Shown: one piece after another, positions 9,701-10,504 of the stretch
Position numbering within the stretch: position 1 is the first letter of the stretch
How the letters are laid out: the number at the start of each line of letters is the position of its first letter
Assembly (NCBI GenBank): GCA_027382625.1
Contig: JAJKFJ010022992.1
Span: 1 to 10,504, forward strand
Direction: 5' to 3'
DNA length: 10,504 nt
From: Tetmemena sp. SeJ-2015
Taxonomy: Eukaryota; Ciliophora; Spirotrichea; Sporadotrichida; Oxytrichidae
The notes under the pieces: model-generated
Told to the model about the DNA's origin: nothing
What the model saw: only the letters and a program-made list of their open reading frames with translations
The model's database searches: none
Made by a program: the position numbers and the translations under genes

Positions 9701-10504
9701 AGAAAAAGAGTTATTTAGAAATGTGCAAATACATCTGCTGTGGACGGAACAAAGAATCAAAACATAATTGGAATTCTGCAAAAGGGAATGAGGATAAGCC
9801 CGTTTGGGGTAAGAGAGACTGGAAAACCTTTTTAAAATTTCTTTCTATAACTAAATTGATTAGTTTAGAAGAAAAATAAGAAAAGGGTAAGTTTTATCTG
9901 CTGCTTTGTGAAGTGGCCTTGGGGAAAAATCTCTAACTTCCCTCGAAAATGGAATGACATGTGAAGCGCCCCCCGGGTTCCCACAGCGTAAAAATATGGT
10001 GTGAATTTTAAAAAATTGATGGGGGGGTAGGCCCCCCAAATAAAAATTACCCCTCCAAAAAAATTTAAGCAAATAAGCAAGTTTATACAAAAATTTTTTT
10101 TTAAAACTTTAAATTTAAAACTTAACTAAAGGGAAAAAAAAAAGCAAGAGTGAAAGAAAAAACAAAAAGGAAAAAAAAAATGTGCCCTTCGGGCTCTTTT
10201 TTTTAAAAAAAGGCAAGGAAAAAGTTGGATTTGAAATGCGGGAAACATGGGTTTAAAAAAGGGAAATTTTTAAATTTATAATTTGTTTTTAAAGACTTGA
10301 AAAAGAATGAAGAAAATTAAACAGAGAAATCATTTCTCAGCATTAAAGAGAGAAGATTTAGATTACAACCACATGTTGTCTCTGCTGACTACATATTGGG
10401 TAAATCCAGGTAGGAAGTAGAAAACATGTCTTATGAGAAATTTTATATAAGTTAAGCTTAGTACATGGTCTACAGCCACAAGTAAGTAAGAGTTAGATAC
10501 ATTC
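3407..10504 (+). CDS. Ankyrin-repeat / WGR / PARP-type poly(ADP-ribose) polymerase, partial and multiply interrupted
   Basis: One gene is inferred from ordered pieces of a single protein: N-terminal block, ankyrin repeats (about 4589-8393), WGR domain (8764-8970), PARP regulatory domain (9199-9546) and PARP catalytic domain (9651 to the window end). WGR-PARP proteins bind damaged DNA in the nucleus and transfer ADP-ribose from NAD+ onto proteins; ankyrin repeats bind partners. TAA and TAG must be read as Gln. ATG 3407 is chosen because it opens a 106-codon TGA-free frame leading into protein-like sequence. No single frame carries the gene: the frame changes at about 3725, 3910, 4260, 4617, 5030, 5313, 5640, 5731, 5775, 5827, 5936, 6288, 6306, 6334, 7890, 8208, 9231, 9746 and 9830, and AT-rich blocks separate many pieces. 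The C-terminus lies just beyond the window. It may be a pseudogene, error-laden sequence, or germline DNA with inserts. Domain identities are firm; intactness is not. Confidence 0.82.
3756..4039 (+). other. Basic/coil segment followed by Cys-containing pre-ankyrin helix
   Basis: Two overlapping frames give protein-like text. One (3756 to about 3920) reads SQLETLKVEQGQSQKQKWRK and then a predicted helix. The other (from about 3910) reads EKDFCCIFCSNRRVIEAVRK followed by NDLASLKRHLDDIQNISNPH, which resembles the first helices of an ankyrin stack (VIEAVRKNDLASLKRHL). The change of frame near 3910-3930 is needed to join them. An in-frame TGA stands at 3753. The CC..C cluster is not a recognisable zinc finger. 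Confidence 0.5.
4036..4093 (+). other. 54-bp AT-rich in-frame insert bounded by CAAG repeats
   Basis: Coding frame 1 ends in ...NPHQ at 4039 and resumes in the same frame at 4087 with SQELKSNRDADKDINSSK. Between them lies an AT-rich stretch with GGGGCCC at 4055-4061, an A4T8A5T6 block and an in-frame TGA at 4084-4086. CAAG occurs at 4036-4039 and 4090-4093, exactly 54 bp apart, so removal of one repeat plus the interior keeps the frame and removes the TGA. A 4-bp repeat is weak evidence by itself. There are no GT...AG ends, so a conventional intron is unlikely here. Confidence 0.4.
4094..4588 (+). other. Unassigned helical region before the first clear ankyrin repeat
   Basis: Frame 1 continues to about 4258 (motif SDGSYAGYYDFNHDK), then frame 2 takes over from about 4262 (DDELRDSNTYPQKMLKKNLY, FLADNSKQVLDEKSFYEILG, VKEAHFILKYMFENQLSDLN, RLYHLCLESTPPDKIVRISV). 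The switch coincides with the A-rich tract at 4227-4250, where TTTTTTC is followed by ten A. The helical pairs look like degenerate ankyrin-type repeats but lack the TPLHxAA signature. I assign no specific function. Confidence 0.6.
4589..4862 (+). other. Ankyrin repeats 1-3
   Basis: Three consecutive ankyrin-like units. Unit 1: MLSPFHCAC (frame 2), then NPKVLQALLKVAPYFSLPD (frame 0), with a one-base frame change at about 4617. Unit 2: NLVHYAAANENPAVLQFLLQ then NGCDPNELD. Unit 3: NWRRTPLMIAAELGR then NLKVLLDHY. TAA TAA at 4683-4688 and TAG at the Q of AVLQFLL sit in frame, supporting the Gln code. Ankyrin repeats form protein-binding scaffolds; the partner is unknown. Confidence 0.87.
4863..5036 (+). 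other. Lys/Glu-rich charged loop within the ankyrin stack
   Basis: In the same frame as ankyrin unit 3, about 58 codons are almost entirely K, E, S, N and D (for example KKKKEREQEKKEKV and NKEDEDEENSGSEE). This looks like a disordered, possibly nuclear-localising or phosphorylatable loop inserted between repeats. The frame ends at TGA 5037, while the next repeat is in another frame, so a frame break lies in or near the A8 tract at about 5021-5028. Confidence 0.75.
5063..5610 (+). other. Ankyrin repeats 4-8
   Basis: Frame 2 gives ALHYAVYAGQAKCVQVLLEA (unit 4, from 5063), MTPVLIAAAYGHLEVVKVL (unit 5) and SALIFASIGGSAAIV (unit 6). At about 5313 the frame shifts by one and continues LLNKKNLDIIKQNDL. 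Unit 7 is NTPLHYAAAYGWSTIVQILI plus DEGADLHAKN, and unit 8 is NITPASLALQKGHFLIF. The TPLHxAA and GADxxAKN signatures are canonical. Several TAA/TAG codons fall on Gln-tolerant positions (STIVQILI, LALQKGH, KNLQSMTP). Confidence 0.9.
5611..5641 (+). other. Short homopolymer-rich interruption
   Basis: G6 (5616-5621), GCAGG and T10 (5626-5635) separate frame-0 ankyrin text ending ...IELIKANKGN from frame-2 text starting RETVSHLRSLFKLF. Replacing ordinary codons with pure homopolymer blocks recurs in the other interruptions of this gene. Confidence 0.5.
5642..6034 (+). other. Ankyrin repeat 9 with an acidic insertion
   Basis: Reads RETVSHLRSLFKLFENQTQN then PNLQDLNGY in frame 2, FHYLAGLKALQVAQ in frame 1 (from 5731), an acidic loop EADKQNDNDEDEKK in frame 0 (5778 on), ALRGDDADEDEGNLKLRYIP in frame 1, and finally KDIIEVAEFLLQVGYQIDLP in frame 2. 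An ankyrin repeat is therefore split by an Asp/Glu/Lys-rich loop of about 60-70 residues between its two helices. Four frame changes in under 400 bp sit at or near A-runs and short homopolymers. Confidence 0.75.
6035..6180 (+). other. AT-rich interruption with nested palindromes
   Basis: No protein-like text. It contains the near-palindrome GGGAAATTTTCCC at 6067-6079 and an overlapping hairpin CCCC-TTTC-GGGG at 6077-6088 followed by GGC and T4. Under TAR=Gln, frame 2 stays open across the whole block from about 5930 to past 6230, so it could be translated, but its low complexity argues for an insert. The downstream ankyrin text is in frame 1. Confidence 0.45.
6181..6465 (+). other. Ankyrin-like repeats 10-11
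   Basis: Frame 1 from 6181 gives DIEWIKKGLEQNMLHYLAAN and IIDQFMDEKSK, where NMLHYLAAN matches the TxLHxAA core. Then IDYLLERR (frame 2), ADSMAEINGN (frame 0), TAVDGMGFT (frame 1) and KALEFALAKASQSNSSFMVV (frame 0, 6390 on) follow with changes of frame at about 6288, 6306, 6334 and 6360. The density of frame changes makes the exact repeat boundaries uncertain. Confidence 0.6.
6466..6783 (+). other. AT-rich interruption (about 320 bp)
   Basis: Very AT-rich with alternating A and T blocks. It includes GGGCCCCCATGGG at 6720-6732 (CCCATGGG is a palindrome) and the 11-mer TTTAAACTAAA at 6635-6645, which recurs in other interruptions. Short readable fragments such as LFKKTDLLNR (about 6657-6690) may be coding remnants. 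No ankyrin signature is visible. Confidence 0.45.
6784..7147 (+). other. Helical coding block, unassigned
   Basis: Frame 1 gives TVHNYLEQINISQFRDLIFQ up to about 6840, then frame 2 is open to TGA 7148 with FPIERLFSLFITAISPKDLL, STGKVFKEGESLHLHLLYRV and SILEKILKSITAKQFKDKTK. It looks like genuine amphipathic helical protein, probably degenerate ankyrin repeats (GESLHLHLL resembles a repeat core). The frame change occurs around CAAAAAGATTAATAAATT. I do not recognise a specific family. Confidence 0.55.
7151..7678 (+). other. Largest AT-rich interruption (about 530 bp)
   Basis: I see no protein-like reading in any frame. It is built of alternating A and T runs (up to nine) punctuated by G6 (7234-7239), C7 (7437-7443), the GGAGGGG...CCCTCC inverted pair (7527-7533 / 7573-7578), a TTC-TTCG-GAA hairpin (7557-7566), TTTAAACTAAA (7494-7504), T6-C-A8 (7635-7649) and G6 (7663-7668). 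Flanking coding text resumes immediately on both sides (helical block before, ankyrin core after). It is a candidate intron, eliminated sequence or inserted element. No transposase and no long terminal repeats are seen. Confidence 0.55.
7527..7578. repeat. Inverted repeat GGAGGGG / CCCTCC
   Basis: Left arm GGAGGGGTTTATAAA (7527-7541) and right arm ATTTATCCCTCC (7567-7578) are imperfectly complementary. The interior is A/T blocks plus the small hairpin TTC-TTCG-GAA. The similar pairing at 10021-10056 suggests a shared origin or a shared cause. Confidence 0.45.
7680..8213 (+). other. Ankyrin-like repeats 12-13
   Basis: Frame 0 (7680-7889) reads NSRGESILHALAQSLSYKEY, an acidic loop ENNDSDSENED, then FQKILKNIYSANLRIQNESI and TGA 7890. 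Frame 1 (7891-8214) reads GESSINVALKHLNLKYISLC, FEILHQNIYNLHQDNS, VPALSYLLSSHVKTKENFIN, an AT-rich 54-bp stretch (8077-8130), then DLSKQMKWTRKSNNNLDPML and QAFEHL. GESILHALA and GESSINVAL match the ankyrin helix-1 core. The two frames join at about 7890. Confidence 0.7.
8070..8134 (+). other. 54-bp in-frame insert: CTTTTTT direct repeats or GT-AG intron
   Basis: CTTTTTT occurs at 8070-8076 and again at 8124-8130, exactly 54 bp apart, around an AT-rich block. Removing one repeat plus the interior joins NFINLIFF to KDLSKQMK in the same frame. The interior carries an inverted repeat TTGGTTT (8079-8085) / AAACCAA (8101-8107). An alternative is a 54-nt GT...AG intron, 8081-8134, which also keeps the frame and gives FFVDLSKQ. 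The size equals that of the 4036-4093 insert. Confidence 0.45.
8208..8393 (+). other. Last ankyrin-like repeats before the linker
   Basis: Frame 0 from 8208 reads LMIESCQKDKSQHPWTFLSE and VVAAKQYDYTNKVVNIES. Frame 2 from about 8324 reads VLHFLIDEGLNLNQ, an ankyrin core plus loop, and frame 1 from 8365 reads KGFPINNANMWG. Three short frame changes are needed. The minus-strand ORF over 8118-8393 is a shadow. Confidence 0.65.
8394..8543 (+). other. AT-rich interruption (about 150 bp)
   Basis: Almost only A and T, with A/T homopolymer blocks up to nine bases. No conserved protein text is visible. It separates the last ankyrin-like unit from the linker to the WGR domain. Confidence 0.45.
8544..8632 (+). 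other. Basic linker before the WGR domain
   Basis: Frame 0 reads KTIAKKRIDEKQKLSKAKFN then ASSYVNPF. A basic, extended segment at this place is common upstream of WGR domains and may assist DNA or nuclear binding; that role is inference. TAA in KQKLSK is read as Gln. Confidence 0.5.
8633..8763 (+). other. AT-rich interruption within or just before the WGR N-terminal strand
   Basis: About 130 bp of A/T blocks where the first beta-strands of a WGR domain would be expected. Either the domain start is lost or degraded here, or an insert splits it. No GC homopolymer is present in this one. Confidence 0.4.
8764..8970 (+). other. WGR domain
   Basis: Frame 1 reads LFLYVYLKEELGYFTLWTFW, GRFGEGGQNQ, then a helix FLKDLSAAIQEFSKVFNQMT and GHDF. 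The W-G-R triad is at 8821-8829 (TGG GGG CGC). This matches the family pattern G-Y-x-L-x-x-x-W-G-R-x-G-E-x-G-Q, the aromatic/acidic helix and the K/Q-T/M-G-N/H closing turn. WGR domains bind DNA ends and relay damage to the PARP catalytic domain. The frame stays open from 8764 to TGA 9178, so this is one of the longest unbroken coding stretches in the gene. Confidence 0.93.
8971..9198 (+). other. Linker from the WGR domain to the PARP regulatory domain
   Basis: Frame 1 continues from the WGR domain: NPKEIIEQKINKYRIIFFQK, then SYDMEAKFQHLRDSFKGNAN and HHLIANSSHLAYYL up to TGA 9178. The T8-C-A10 block at 9008-9026 sits inside. After the TGA the same frame goes on with QPVKVTLSENQ, the start of the regulatory-domain signature, so the TGA stands between same-frame segments. 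Confidence 0.6.
9199..9546 (+). other. PARP regulatory (alpha-helical) domain
   Basis: LSENQ (9199-9213, frame 1) and QDHILEAYSILNKALVLAQL (9240 on, frame 0) match the LGKLSxxQIxxAYxVL signature. Further on, QYYSLIPSS (9366 on) matches the NxFYTLIPH motif, and MKPLLQDQDIEKELKQLQDI (9411 on) matches the PPL...DIExxLxxLxDI helix. In PARP1 this domain folds against the catalytic pocket and unfolds on DNA binding, so its presence argues for DNA-dependent control. Two adjacent TAA-type Gln codons occur in LLQDQD. An in-frame TGA at 9336 follows an A14 tract. Confidence 0.9.
9547..9650 (+). other. AT-rich interruption at the start of the catalytic domain
   Basis: After NPIQFMGIEF (about 9523-9552) about 100 bp of A/T blocks follow, where the first catalytic-domain strands and helix would be. 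The overlapping minus-strand ORF (9599-9781) is a shadow. Length and composition resemble the other interruptions; no G/C homopolymer occurs. Confidence 0.45.
10021..10056. repeat. GC-homopolymer inverted repeat
   Basis: GGGGGGGTA (10021-10029) pairs with TACCCCTCC (10048-10056) with one mismatch, and GGCCCCCC lies between (10030-10037). It sits between the HSVK and PLGK blocks of the catalytic domain. The CCCCTCC arm resembles the right arm of the 7527-7578 repeat. Confidence 0.5.
10057..10320 (+). other. A/T-block interruption inside the catalytic domain, still open in frame 1
   Basis: Low-complexity sequence between the HSVK and PLGK blocks. In frame 1 it reads without TGA and is Lys-rich (for example KKKARVKEKTKRKKKM), connecting two conserved blocks that share that frame. 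The expected spacing between these blocks in PARPs is only about 30-40 residues, but here it is over 100 codons. It may be a translated insertion or an excised element. Confidence 0.5.
10171..10204. repeat. Hairpin with A-tract and T-tract arms (terminator-like shape)
   Basis: A10 (10171-10180), TGT, stem GCCC-TTC-GGGC (10184-10194), TC, T8 (10197-10204). The shape equals a bidirectional intrinsic terminator, but inside a eukaryotic reading frame that meaning is doubtful. It is listed for its structure only. Confidence 0.55.

Larger units (their letters stand above)
9651..10504 (+). other. PARP catalytic domain, damaged, cut by the window end
   Basis: Frame 0 (9651-9743) reads DETGMRDASEKELFRNVQ and IHLLW. 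Frame 2 (9746 on) reads GTKNQNIIGILQKGMRISPF and GVRETGKPF, matching LLWHGTxxxNxxGILxxGxRIxP. Frame 1 (from about 9830) reads KFYLLLCEVALG, then GSHSVK (9979-9993), ADYILGKSRQ and finally AQYMVYSHKQVRVRYI. These are the classic CEVALG, G-x-HSVK, PLGK and EYxVYxxxQ blocks. The H codon of HG is disrupted by a one-base loss at 9743-9746, the GKGIYFAD block is missing after TGKPF, and the catalytic Glu position is TAG (Gln). Frame 1 has no TGA from 9958 to the window end. The protein would end shortly after RYI. Confidence 0.88.

Noticed and set aside
9599..9781. Minus-strand ORF of 60 codons across the start of the catalytic domain
   Set aside because: The plus strand carries the conserved LLW...GTKNQN...GILQKG PARP motif here; the antisense frame has no motif and ends in A/T-block sequence.
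9860..10090. Two overlapping minus-strand ORFs of 76 and 71 codons
   Set aside because: Both are antisense to the PARP CEVALG and HSVK blocks; they are shadows extended by GC homopolymers.
10171..10204. Bacterial rho-independent terminator
   Set aside because: Shape fits, but it lies within a eukaryotic-type reading frame between two conserved PARP blocks, with no bacterial gene nearby.
3407..10504. Euplotes-type programmed +1 frameshifting as the reason for frame changes
   Set aside because: That genus reads TGA as Cys and stops at TAA/TAG, while here TAA/TAG sit in conserved coding text; frame breaks also lack a common slippery stop context.

Overview
The window looks like nuclear DNA of a ciliate, or of another eukaryote that reads TAA and TAG as glutamine. 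It has a tandem satellite array on the left (1 to about 3235) and one very long, interrupted gene on the right (3407 to beyond 10504, plus strand). The code call rests on conserved stretches that read through TAA/TAG in frame at positions where Gln fits, for example LLQDQDIEKEL (two TAA), FLLQVGYQIDL (TAA), AVLQFLLQNG (TAG), GEGGQNQM (TAA) and FENQTQNPNLQDLNGY (TAG and TAA). Standard-code ORF calling therefore finds only fragments.

Left part: about 16 head-to-tail copies of a 199-bp unit. The first five and most of the sixth look identical. Later copies decay progressively to the right, mostly by small insertions, and the unit grows to about 255-260 bp near 2.4-2.9 kb. A short AT-rich gap (3236-3406) follows.

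Right part: the pieces of one protein lie in order. They are an N-terminal block with the only good ATG (3407), a basic or coil-like segment, about a dozen ankyrin-type repeats with Lys/Glu- and Asp/Glu-rich loops between them, a WGR domain (about 8764-8970), a PARP regulatory (alpha-helical) domain (about 9199-9546) and a PARP catalytic domain (about 9651-10504, cut by the window end). This is an ankyrin-WGR-PARP architecture, i.e. a DNA-damage or nuclear poly(ADP-ribose) polymerase-like protein. The frame changes roughly every 100-400 bp, and AT-rich blocks of about 30 to 530 bp separate the pieces. All three positions of the catalytic His-Tyr-Glu triad are altered as the sequence stands.

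Three explanations compete, and the sequence alone cannot decide between them: (a) uncorrected single-molecule long-read errors, with the satellite copies polished by their own depth; (b) a decayed pseudogene beside a satellite; (c) germline (micronuclear) DNA in which some AT-rich blocks are internal eliminated sequences or introns. Two inserts are exactly 54 bp, in frame and bounded by short direct repeats, which is why (c) deserves testing. I see no tRNA, rRNA, CRISPR array, transposase or bacterial-type operon.
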